NCBI GenBank assembly: GCA_964006375.1
Contig: OZ023265.1
Span: 172,201,943 to 172,265,942 of the forward strand
DNA: 64,000 bases
Source of the DNA: Tillus elongatus
Taxonomy: Eukaryota; Arthropoda; Insecta; Coleoptera; Cleridae
Reading direction: 5' to 3'
Shown here: piece after piece, positions 53,650 through 64,000 of the stretch
Layout: the number at the start of each line of letters is the position of its first letter
Position numbering within the stretch: position 1 is the first letter of the stretch
Notes under the pieces: model-generated
Database searches by the model: none
Told to the model about the DNA's origin: nothing
What the model saw: only the letters and a program-made list of their open reading frames with translations
Program-made: the position numbers and the translations under genes

Positions 53650-55690
53650 ACGATTCAGTTTTTACGTGGAATCATTACCGGTTTAAAAACATCTAGAAGA
53701 CCCCCAAGCATGATAAACAGCACCAGAAACCCTATCTATATTGAAGATTTCACGTTTTGGTTTCAAAATAATGTTGATGAAAATTCGCTAAAATATTCTA
53801 TATCGTAAGAAGCGTACTGAGCTCCCTATAATATACATCAAGATCTAAATATTGAAAAACGTTGCATTTTGTTGGGGAAAATAAACATCTCTATTGTCCT
53901 GAAATTCTAGGTAAAAAGCTGACGTAATTATGACGAAATCCAGAAAATCGGTTAGTAAATGAACGGACGAGTCCATTATTGTGGAGGTGTGTATAGAAAT
54001 CGTTGGTGACTTTGCCAAGGATTGAGGTTCTCGTTCTATCCCATTCGAGGAATGAAAGCGAGAAAGAGCTCGCAAATAACGACTAACGCTCATAACACTG
54101 AAAATTGCGTGATGGTGTCAGGTGCAGCCAAACGCTCTCTGCCTCTGGGAATCTGGCACTGACGCTGCAAGCGTGAACACCATTTACTTGAGGTGGCTCT
54201 CGAATTGTCTTATAAACGGGGTTTAATAGTCTTTCTGTTACCTATACTGCCTTCTAACAATGTTCAGTGATTATTTGAAGTGTTTTAATGATTTTCGAGT
54301 TTGAATAAACATCGTATGTAGCATAAAAACGGGAGTTAAGTTGTAACTCTTTGTCTCAACCTGTTGATTTACTACTTTAAAAAGAATTCCGGGTTATCGC
54401 CGAAGTTTAAGTCAATGGCAGTGAATTTCGCCGGGGCAAATTCAACGTGTTAATTGTAAATTGCAAAGTCTCCACCAAGCGACTTCAGAATATCGACCTG
54501 GTTGTCAAAGGATTTTGTACATGTGAGACAATAAATCCACCTGCAGTGACCACTAATGTGAAGCATCACTGTTTTCCCCATATTCTTCTCTCTTGTTGGT
54601 GTCACTGAGACTTGTGTCAGCTACTAATATTTGATTCAATTTGGAGGTCGCCCCCATAGAGTGACCAGGTAATTCAAGGCAGAAGATTCGGTGAGTCAAT
54701 AGAAATTTTCTCTGAACTAACAAACTTGGTCTTATGCACTCATCTGGCAACTGAATTTTTATAATCTGAACTTTCAAAGGCACTCAATCAAGTTTTAGTC
54801 TTGAATAACGTCAGGGAGCTGCTATTAGAATAATTATGAATTTCCTGTTTTAATCCCTGAAATTATCTCAGTTTTTGTAAATTTAAACAGGTCATTTTTG
54901 AAATTGTAATCAGTGAATCTCGTCTGGATCTGGAAAAATATCTAACCTGTACATTATCTTTAATATCACTTATTTTCAATAATTACTATAGAGTTTTCAC
55001 GTAAATATTTACATATATATTCTTAAATTGAGCCTCACTCTAAGAAATGGCCAGGATCTAAATATAAAATTGACCAAGTTAATTGACAAACGTCAAATGA
55101 TTACATATTAATTTGTTTATTTTTGAGCTGCAACACACAGTATCTGATCTTTAACATATATCAATATATAAGTGTTTAGATGTCTTTAGGAATAAACAAA
55201 CCACATTTGTCTCATTATTCTGTCACATGTTTGTAAATTAACCATTTCTTGTCATTGAAGCTTTTGCTATTTATTTGATTTCTATTTGTGTAAAAATTAA
55301 TGTTTACTTTGAGAGTTACCTCTTATTTTGTTCACCATTTCAAATTCAATCCATATGAATAAATTCAATATTTTATTACATTAACATGTCTGTTTGAAGA
55401 CTAATTCTTCTTTAAAACCCTTTTGACTTTTTGGTGACAACCAAATTGGGACTCTTTAATATCGCATTCCTAGATATCGAAGAGAAATTTTAAGTAAAGA
55501 TCATCGTAACCAGGCACTAGTTTAGAGCGCTAATAAATATGAGACTTCAGGCAGTGCAAGAACACAACAACACCGTAAGTAGTAAACAATATTAAGATAT
55601 TCCAACCTTATAAGCTATTTCTAATCTTGCTAGTTATAAATCTGACAGCTAGAAACCTTTTAGGGTAGGACTTATAAGAAATAGTGACCT

Positions 55691-58094
55691 TTTTTTTTTG
55701 TGTTCCCTCAGGGCTCGTCCGCGGCCTTGCCGCCCCGATAGCACCGCAACCCTTGGTTGATTGTGCATACCCTTAGTCTTACTCCACCCATTCCAAGATC
55801 ACTGTGCCTTGAACTAGTCTGCACAGCGATTGGTAGGGTGAAGTTTTATATTGCTCTGTCTCCGGTCTAGACTGACCGTAGATCAGTTGTCTTTTCCGGT
55901 CCAGAGCTATACACTCACACAAGATGTGCTCGGCTGATTCCTCCCCCTCGCCGCAGAGTCTGCATGCGAGGTCCCCTTCGAACCGCCCCATTTTATGCAG
56001 GTGTTTCTTGACGGCCATGTGTCCCGTCAAGAGACCTGTTGTGTTTCTGAGCTGTCCTCTGCTAAGGTTTAGCAGCTCCACAGCTCTCTTTGAACTGGGT
56101 CCGTCAATTATTGACTTCCCATGTCTGAGCCCTGGACAGTCCGCTCAGTACACCTTGTGTTGGTTTCTGACCCAGGACTTAATGGCTCCCCTGGCAGTGC
56201 TCTTTGACACGCCCAGAGCCGGTTCTGGTCCCATAAATGGTTCTGCTGACCCTCTCTTCGCGAGACTGTCAGCCTCTTCATTGCCTTTAACCCCCGAGTG
56301 ACCCGGCACCCAGATGAGGGTCACCTCATTCTGCCCAGCCAGGTCGCTCGTCTCGTCTCGGCACTCACTCACCAGCTAGGAATTTACCCGTGGGCTACTT
56401 AGTGCCTTAAGGGCTGCCTGGCTGTCTGTGGATATGAGGATCCGCTTGTTGGTGTAGCCCCTCCTCTTGTTCTCCCGCACACAGTGCAGGATGGCGTACA
56501 TCTCGGCCTGAAACACCGTTGCATGGGCTCCGAGGGAAATGCTATGACTTACCCTCGGTCCTTCCGAGTAAACACCTGCCCCCGTCCCACGCTCCCCGCC
56601 AGATCCGTCCGTGAACCAGACGAGCGCGTCCCGTGGCATGCCCGGCGTCTCCTCCCGCCATGCCTCGCGATCAGGGATTTCCACTGTAAAGTTGTTTTCC
56701 CTGCACATTCGCGGGCTCGCGAAGTTCGACCTCATTTCAAGCATGGGCTCCTTCACGATCTCCTGAATTTTGCAGTGGCCCCTGAAGCCTGGGTTGATCT
56801 TCAGTCTACCATTGCAGGCTAGTCTGTATAGTCCTAGCCTGGCCTCTCCCATAATAACTAAGTGTAGGGGGGGTAGATCCAGCAACACCTCCATGGCGGC
56901 TGTTGGGGTTGAAGACATGGCCCCTGTGATGCCTAGGCAAGCCATCCTTTGGATCTTGCCTAGTTTTTGTTTGGCACTGGATTGTGTCACCTTAGGCCAC
57001 CAGACCAGTGCCGCATATGTTAACGATGGTCTGACCACCCTTGTGTACAGCCAGTGGGCCATACTAGGTCTTAGTCCCCACGTTTTTCCATATAGCCGCC
57101 TAGTGACGGCTAAGGTCATGACTGCCTTACGCAGTATTTTTCCAATGTGACCATTCCAGGTTAGCTTAGAGTCCAATACGACCCCAAGATATTTTACCTC
57201 CCTGGCGATTGGAACGCTCCTACCGTATAGAGTGAGAGTTCTGTGGCTTTCACACTTCCTCCTCCTCGTAAACGGCACGACGGTTGCTTTCTCGGGGCTC
57301 ACCCCGAGCCCTTGATCAACCGTCCACCCTTCCACCACTTTCAGTGCAGTCTGCATACGCTCCCACACTGCCTGTGTGACCTTTCCTCGGACTATGATGA
57401 CAATGTCGTCCGCATAGCCCTGTACCTCATACCCCCCTCCCGAGAGCCTCCCCAGCAGGCCGTCCACGACTAGACACCAGAGCAAGGGAGACAGAACGCT
57501 CCCCTGCGGACACCCCGCCGCGACCCCCGCCAGCAGAGTCCCTCCCGCGAGTGAGGTGAACACCGCCCTGTCCCTGAGGATGGAACCGATCCACCTGCAG
57601 CAGGTCTCCTCTATTCCACGCTCCCGGGCAGCTGCCAGAACCGATCCGAACGAGGTGTTGCTAAAGGCCCCCTCTATGTCTAGGAAGGCCCCCAGCGCCA
57701 CCTCCTTGTTCTCCAGCGTATTCTCCAGTTTCAGCACCAGTTGGTGCAGTGCTGTTTCTGTTGAGAATTCTGCTCTGTATGCATATTGTCCGCAGTGTAG
57801 AGGATATGCTTCCAGTACACCGCCCCTAATGTGCCGGTCGAGCAGTTTTTCCACTGTTTTCAGCAAGAAGGACATGAGACTTATTGGCCTCAGGGACTTT
57901 GCCTGGTCTGTTGGACGCCCTGGTTTAGGAATAAATACAACCCTGGCCAGTCTCCATGCCCTCGGAATGTACCCCAGAGCCAGGCTGGCCCTCATAATGA
58001 GGGTAAGCACCGGCGCCAGTATATCTATCCCCTGTTGGAGCATGATGGGCATTATTCCATCAAATCCCGGCGATTTGTATGGCTTAAAGCTGTT
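55691..58094 (-). mobile_element. RNase H-bearing LINE, 5'-truncated, with 12-bp duplication
   Basis: AAATAGTGACCT flanks both sides (55679-55690 and 58095-58106). The 3' end is a T run (poly(A) on the minus strand) at 55691. The copy begins inside the reverse transcriptase and is otherwise complete to the 3' end. It is inserted in the left arm of the giant palindrome, near its loop. Confidence 0.92.
55779..58094 (-). pseudogene. LINE reverse transcriptase-RNase H, a single frame with two stops
   Basis: The frame is open at the truncated 5' edge (SFKPYKSPGFDGIMPIMLQQ). Reverse transcriptase: SLRPISLMSFLLKTVEK, catalytic GAFLDIEGAFSNT, GCPQGSVLSPLLWCLVVD, GYADDIVIIV, VKYLGVVLDSKLTWNGHI. Then IQRMACLGITGAM, RNase H WFTDGSGGERG, FQAEMYAILHC and STDSQAALKALSS. 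After TAG (56376-56378) comes WVPGHSGVKGNEEADSLAKR. After TGA (56145-56147) comes the knuckle CRLCGEGEESAEHILCEC. All three pieces are in the same frame, so only two nonsense changes mar it. It is GC-richer than its surroundings. It belongs to the I/R1/LOA group. Confidence 0.88.
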
Positions 58095-60195
58095 AAATAG
58101 TGACCTTACTACTGACCAGATTTGGATTCACTTGAGGTCCCGCATATATTACTACTACTGCTTGCCTATTACCGAGTAAATAAATCCCTCATCTTTTATT
58201 TTGAGGAGGTTACAAGGTGCAAAGATTTTCTAAGAAATTTGATTTTTTTGACTATTTTATTTCCATGAAAAAAACTAAAGGAGACAAAGGTTAAAGAGAC
58301 TGAAATCGTAATTTTTTATTATAATTATTTTTCAGCAGACAATTTGAAGGAACTACCAAGCATCCTTGTATATTAAGTAACTGTCACTGATTTAAAGATC
58401 TATGTTTTCTTTCTCTGTTTTCACATTAATAATATTATATAATAATCTATTCATTAAATAAAATTGATGTCATTACATATGTAACCGTCCTTAAACAAAA
58501 ACTCTTCTGGAGACGTGGTATATTGTGATTGACCTCAAGTGGATTTGAACCTGCTTGATATTGAGGTCACTTTTGCCTATTAGCCCTACCATAAAAGCAT
58601 CTATCTATCAGATTATTATTATTATTGAGACTAGAAACACTTTAGGAGCTTGGCCGATGTTGATATGGTTTGATACTCACGCTCTTTTCTGTGTTGCTTT
58701 GCCTGAAGTCTTATATTTGTGAGCGCCCCAGGCTAGTGCCTGGTTATATTAAATTTAAGGAATCTAGATAAACGATAATTAGAATTGATTAATTGTGTTA
58801 CTGCCAAACAGGGGAGATATTAGGGAGCAATTTCTCTTCAATTAAACAGATATGTTAATGTAATAATAATATTAAATTTATTCATATAAATAAATTTGGG
58901 ATAGCAAACAAAATTAAATTAACATGGTTGGTAAATTTCAAACAAATCTTAACTCATACACAAATAAATATCAAATAAACAGCAAGAGTTTCAAGAAAAA
59001 GAAATTATCATTTCATATAGCATATGACAAAATAAATAAATAAAATGGTTCTAGTTTACAAAAAAATATTAACTTTACATATTTGAGGTATGTTAAGGAT
59101 CAAATGCTGCATTTCACAGCCCAAAAGCAAATACAAATTATTATATAAATTGCTTGACGTTCATCAATAAGTTTGGTTGATTTTTCAATTAAATAACTGG
59201 CCAGTCCTTTGAGTGAGGTTCCATGTAAGAAAAATATTACTATGTGAAAATTTTACTTTAATGATTGTCAACGAAAAGTATTAAGAAATGTACCAGTTAA
59301 ATATTTTACAAACAAAAATCTGTTAATTACAATTTCAAGTACTATGTATTTAAATTCACAATATGGCCAAAATTCTAAAGAATAAACAGGAAATTTACAG
59401 TTGCCCTTTTACAGACACCTCACTGACACTATTGAAGTTCAAATTTGATCATGTTACTTTAAAAATTCAAATGGTAAAGGTTCAAATAATGAACTGCTGC
59501 ATGAAAGGTTTTGGTTGATCCACACAAATAAAGCTTAATCGACTCACCAAGTCCTGACACCTGGAGTTACCTGTTGAACCTTTGAAGATGCTCTCCAAGT
59601 AGAGTCAACCATCAGAGCCTAACACAGGCTTACCAATTCCAATCGAGAGGGAAGGTTGGAGAGAATAAGTGGTACTTTCCCTAAACGTTTATTGGGCAGG
59701 TGGATCTTGTTGCTCCAATACTGGGGGATACAATTTGGCCCCTAACATCAAATGAACAACCGTCTTATATCGATGTTCGGAATTAATTTGACTGAAATCT
59801 CTCTACATCAATTAAAATGTAAATTGGCTCAAGTGAAATTTATAATGGCAATTGATTCAGAGCTCGGTAATAATCAGAAACTTTGTGTGATTAACTTGAG
59901 GGATTCACCAGATCGGTGAACAAAGGATCACTGCTTAATTCGCGTTTTCTGCTAGACACGTTAATTTAAATTCAAAAACCGATCAAATGATATTAAACAA
60001 TCACTGACAACTGTTATGAGATAGTATCGACAACGAAAAGGAATTTTATCACCTATTTTAAGATAATTACGAGCCACGCTAATTAGAACGGTGTTAACTT
60101 GTCAACCGCCTAGCTCACTCTCATCGCTGGCAAGTCAATCTTCCTCTTGCCAGAGCTGCACGAAAAATTCTTACCGTGACCTGTTAGTGGCTGTG

Positions 60196-61051
60196 TTGGT
60201 ACTCTGATGGCTCCAAAACCAATTTGGGAGTAGGAGCTGGCGCATATGGGGGCAGCGCCGATGCTAGACTATCAGCTAGCCTCGGCAAGTAGGCAACCAT
60301 ACACCAGGCAGAAATGTATGCCATCGAGATGTGTGCAAGGGAAAGTTTAAAAAACCTAGATACACACAAATCGATAAAGATATATGCAGATAGCCAAGCT
60401 GCAATAAAGGCTCTTGGTTCCCACCGGTGTAATTCGAAGACGGTATGGAGTTGTAAATCTGCCCTTAACGAATTGGGCAGCTGTAATGAGGTGTCGCTGG
60501 TCTGGATACCGGGTCACTCGGACCATGACGGCAACGTTGCGGCCGACGCGCTTGCTAGGAGTGGGGCCCAGAGAGACTTTGTTGGACCAGAACCGGTGCT
60601 GGGGATAACATCTTGCACAGCAAAACGCACCTTAAAGACCTGGACAGAAAGAATGACAATCCAATATTGGCAAAATCTTCCAGGATTAGCCCACTCTAAG
60701 GCCTTCATAAATGGCCTGTCTGAGTCAAGGGCTAAAAAATGTCTAGAGTTAAACAGACAACAACTGAGTACTCTAGTCGGCCTGTATACAGGACACTGCC
60801 GCTTGCGGCACCACATGCACCGTATTGGGGTCGGTCAGGAGACCGAGTGCCGGCTGTGTATGGAGAATGACGAGACAGCAGAGCACATGCTGTGTTCCTG
60901 TCCGGCAGCGGTCTGGACTAGATACCTGCTCTTTGGCAAGGTAAAGTTTGCTCCAGAAGATGGATCAACTTTCGCCCACAAAGATTATCGACCTCTGCAA
61001 GAGGCTGGATTTGTTGGGCGAAATATAGACTTTGGGCGTGAGCCACAATAG
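60196..61051 (+). pseudogene. LINE RNase H and zinc-knuckle, partial
   Basis: WYSDGSKTNLGVGAGA (60200), a stop after SLGK, then IHQAEMYAIEMCA, YADSQAAIKALGS (60384), WIPGHSDHDGNVAADALAR (60503) and CRLCMENDETAEHMLCSC (60850). The reading frame from 60314 is open for 245 codons, with the last 25 probably out of the original frame. It has no polymerase. Confidence 0.85.
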
Positions 61052-61111
61052 ACCTTAAGGTCGCGGTGGAGGGACCGATATGGCCCACTCACATAAAAAC
61101 CGAACCTAACC
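60196..61111 (+). mobile_element. RNase H-bearing LINE fragment with 11-bp duplication
   Basis: TAGTGGCTGTG flanks both sides (60185-60195 and 61112-61122). The insert starts inside RNase H and ends CCGAACCTAACC. Same family as 51782-53112. It sits in the right arm of the giant palindrome. Confidence 0.9.
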
Positions 61112-61545
61112 TAGTGGCTGTGCGCGAGCTCTTTCTAGCTTCCTCTCTTCAAATTAGATAAAACGAGACCTCCAATCGGTGGCGGAACCACGACATCTTC
61201 TATACACACCTTCAAATAATAATGGACTTGGTCCACCGTTCTGTAACCATTTTTCTAGATTTCATCATAATTACGTTATCTTCTGTTATTTACCTAGAAC
61301 TCCAGGACAATAGAGATATTCATTTTCTCCAACAAAAATGCAACTTCTTTTAATATTTGGATTTCAACGTATATTATAGGGAATTCAGTACAAGTGTTAC
61401 GATATAAAATTTCTTAGCGAATTTTCAATGAAAATTTTTGAAATCAACACATGAATTGCCTTAGATATATTGGATTGTCGTCTATTAATTAAGTCTCTTA
61501 AGGGGTCATTTTGAATATTTAAAGTAGTAACGAAACGCAATCGTA

Positions 61546-61971
61546 CACATAATAAGATCAGTTTCTCTCAACTGAATTATTACCTCAATTTAGTCCTTTA
61601 ATGAGGTATAAATTTACTATGGAGTAAATGATGATATGGGAGGTGAGCTACATTTATATTTTGTATAGTTGTATGACATTTTGGTCTTGTGTAATTTTTT
61701 TCTTCATTATAACAAGTTGTTGCAAAGTATTACCAGCGTTGAGGTAATATTTTGCATGTAACAACCAAAGTGTTAGGAAATGAATATACTAAATTTATTT
61801 TTTTTGCTGTTATTTTATTAACATATGTGTTGGCTATTATTAAATGTGAAACACATTATTCGCATCGCGTGTTTTCCAAAGTTATTTACATATTCATAAC
61901 ACATTATCCATCAGTCAAATTTTTTAAGTATGTTAGTGTGTTATCAAATAATTGTTTTTTTTTTTTTGCAG
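61546..61971 (+). other. 3' end of the host intron
   Basis: No repeat recognised. Ends in a T-rich tract before the acceptor at 61970-61971. Confidence 0.5.
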
Positions 61972-64000
61972 TGACAGTTGTTACAGAACCTACGGAACCA
62001 AACGCTGAACCAAGCATGGATCAGATAGCACATAATTTATACAGCTTCAAACTGGACCATGACTACACTCCATTAACTTCACCCACAAGACCAGTTATAG
62101 ATGATGAATTGGCCCAGACGCTCGGAATCCTTGAAGGAACAATTGATACCGGACCTCCAGAACTTTTATTGCCTCCACCTCTAGTTAAATCACCTAAGGT
62201 TATCAAAACCATACCTAAGCTGACACCTATGAAACCCTTAACAACAGCCATTACCCCAGTGTCTACGACTTTTGTTTTCAAAATAGCAAGTCCAGTTGTA
62301 GCAAAGCAAACTCTAATTGGACCAACTACATCAGTACCAATACAACTTACACCTGTATCGGTTGCCCCTGTACCAGCCACACACCCTTCTAAGGTAACTG
62401 CTTCAACTCCTGCCGCAGTTTCTAAACTGACTCTTTCACAAAGTCCTATGACTACTCGGATGGTAGCTTCAATTGTGACGACTACAGCCACACCAACATT
62501 ACCTCCACTGATACCTACATCAACTCCATTGACTTCCACATCGACTCCATTGACTTCTACGTCAACTCCATTGACTTCTGCATCAACTCCACTGACATCT
62601 ACATCAACTTCATTGACATCTACATCAACTCCACTGAAAACACCTACTACGACTAGGAACAGACCAAAAGTTATAACTACACAAAAACAAACGAAAACAC
62701 CGGTTCGCCGACCCAAAATAAAACCAAAAATTGTTGAGGAAATAGAAGAAGAAGAAGAGTATGAAGATGAGGTAGATTTTAATTTTGAATATATTGATGA
62801 TGAAAATGATTCGGATTTTGAAATTGAAGAGGTGGTAAAACGTAAACCACCTAGAAGAGCCAGTAAAAGACAAGCTAAAGCCGAAACTCCTAAACCTGCT
62901 AAAACGCAAAAAACTCCAACAAGACCTAAGCCGGAAAAGCAGCATGAACTGGAAAAACATCTACCAGAAAAACAAGCGGAGAAATATCACCCGGAAAAAC
63001 ACCACCCAGAAAAACTACTTGAACCTGAAACATCTAGAGTTGAGAAACCAGCTGATCAACCCCCTCCTGAACAAAAACCACCTCAATCAGTTGACGAGCA
63101 TAGTTTGCCCCCCGCAGTTGAACAAAAGCCACCTGAGAAGAAACCACCTAAGAAAGAAAAGAAGCCACCCAAGCCAATACTTGATGATTTTGCTTTATTC
63201 TCTACACCTGACATTATCCGAAGGGTGGGTGGAAAAGATCCGGTAACACCTACTACTCCGTCTTCCCATACACCAACTACACCTATTTCTGCAGTTTGTG
63301 AAATTGGAAATGTATCAAAACCTGCAAAAATATCACAGGAAAATCGATCCAAATCAACATCTGAAACTAGCTTGTCACCACCTAAATCTAACCGTCTCAG
63401 CCTAGATAGTAAAGTAGGTAGTTCTGAAAAAGACAAACATTCAAATCACCATAAATCATCATCAGAAGCTAAACACAAAGACAGAAGGGTAAGCACTGAA
63501 GGAAAAGCCAAACGAAACAGTACAGAAGAAGCCAAAAGAAATAGTACTGATGAGAATAAAATACATAAAGCTTCTGAGAAGACCCATCATTCAGAAAGTA
63601 AAAAAAGTTTGGACCATGGTTCCTCGAAAGCTTCTTCTTCCCATAGTAGTCACCATGTCAGTAGTTCTGATGCAAGTACTGAAAACTTAGGACATGTTCC
63701 CATAGAAAATATTAATGAATTGGTAACAAACGAACCAACCAAACCGTTCACGTCTCATGTACCGATGGATGTAGCTCCTGAGCTGAATACATCAGAACAA
63801 CAGAGTTTGGACCACAACAACATGAATCTAGATACTGAGGGATTAGAAATCGATCAAAATCTCCTCGATAACATCGGCAATGATATTCCTGACGATATTC
63901 TGTATCAGGTGGCTCAATCGCTTGTCAATAACACTGACTTACAAAAGGCTTTAGACAAAAGCATCAACGAAGGTAATTTGGTTCTTGATCCAAGTATTCA
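61972..64000 (+). CDS. Host gene, coding exon 3, open at the window edge; unrecognised low-complexity protein
   Basis: The acceptor is a strong polypyrimidine tract ending TTTTTTTGCAG at 61971. The frame then stays open for about 676 codons to the window end, so the gene continues. Order by residue of the spliced product: TEPTEPNAEPS start; a Pro/Thr-rich region with a seven-residue STPLTST repeat about five times (62519-62636, residues about 261-300); a basic patch (KTPVRRPKIKPK); a strong acidic run (about 333-365); Lys/Pro/Glu repeats (PEKHHPEK, EQKPPEKKPPKKEKK); a conserved-looking segment DDFALFSTPDIIRRVGGKD (about 480-500); then a Ser/His/Lys-rich tract and an acidic, possibly helical C-terminal segment (NIGNDIPDDILYQVAQSLVN). 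No signal peptide or membrane segment. A nuclear or chromatin-associated role is my inference only. Minus-strand frames over this exon are shadows. Confidence 0.75.

Larger units (their letters stand above)
53650..61545. repeat. Eroded giant palindrome, about 4.6 kb before two LINE insertions
   Basis: The left arm (about 53650-55690, resuming 58107-58140) and right arm (about 58530-60195, resuming 61112-61545) are inverted, diverged copies. Matches include ACGTAATTATGACGAAATC (53922) against 61255, CCAGGCACTAG (55512) against 58733, TATTACATTAACATG (55374) against 58852, AACCTCACTC-type text (55030) against 59213, and CACTTGAGGTC (58128) against 58533. The loop is about 390 bp. Neither arm has an ORF apart from the inserted LINEs. 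Confidence 0.8.

Noticed and set aside
56484..58179. Long + strand frames (up to 207 codons) in GC-rich DNA
   Set aside because: Antisense shadows of the LINE reverse transcriptase-RNase H; no domains of their own.
62063..63436. Minus-strand frames of 217 and 117 codons over the host exon
   Set aside because: They are composition-biased shadows (Val/Gly- and Ser/Gly-rich) of the longer + strand coding frame, which has splice sites and charge patterning.

Overview
This window is repeat-dominated, AT-rich nuclear DNA from an animal, most probably an insect. The evidence is spliceosomal introns, several clades of non-LTR retrotransposon, a Penelope-like element, mariner, Tc1 and DD41D transposons, tRNA-derived SINEs, and a LINE that ends in CCTAA repeats (complement of the common insect telomere unit TTAGG). 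A beetle would fit, but I cannot fix the species. There are no bacterial-type genes, operons or CRISPR arrays.

Only one host gene is supported. It is on the + strand in the right third, with coding exons at 46389-46503, 46566-46682 and 61972 to the window edge, where it is still open. It encodes at least 750 residues of low-complexity, charged, probably nuclear protein that I do not recognise. Its second coding intron is about 15.3 kb and consists almost entirely of layered repeats.

Layout. 0-4.4 kb: a SINE, a broken mariner inside an (AT)n array, and an old reverse-transcriptase fragment. 4.4-8.2 kb: a TGATGTA-type minisatellite split by a CR1/Jockey-like LINE (copy A). 8.3-9.3 kb: a palindromic repeat. 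10.7-15.4 kb: LINE copies B and C with a second SINE. 17.6-19.7 kb: two Penelope-like fragments, head to head. 19.8-22.4 kb: LINE copy D between two (AT)n arrays, followed by a Penelope end with a hammerhead-like motif. 23.3-27.2 kb: two copies of an unclassified repeat family with an (AT)n core, one of them holding an apparently intact DD41D transposon with 417-bp inverted repeats. 27.3-28.8 kb: an inverted-repeat element containing a LINE fragment. 29.6-33.1 kb: a tandemly amplified palindromic repeat, another (AT)n-core copy and a dead Tc1. 36.5 kb: a tRNA-like sequence. 37.1-42.4 kb: a nearly full-length I-type LINE. 43-45.3 kb: a MITE-like element and another (AT)n-core copy. 45.4-64 kb: the host gene, whose large intron holds a 2.8-kb foldback, LINE copy E, RNase H-bearing LINE fragments and a heavily eroded palindrome of about 4.6 kb that was later split by two LINEs.

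Three themes recur. Long (AT)n arrays, at least fifteen in 64 kb, repeatedly lie at transposon boundaries. A GC-richer motif beginning CTGGACGCAGCAAGTGCG occurs about seventeen times on both strands and marks ends of unclassified repeats. Large inverted repeats are common. The elements best placed to be recently mobile are the DD41D transposon (intact ORF, matched TIRs, TA duplication) and the I-type LINE (three simple lesions). All calls are by reading; no database search was run.
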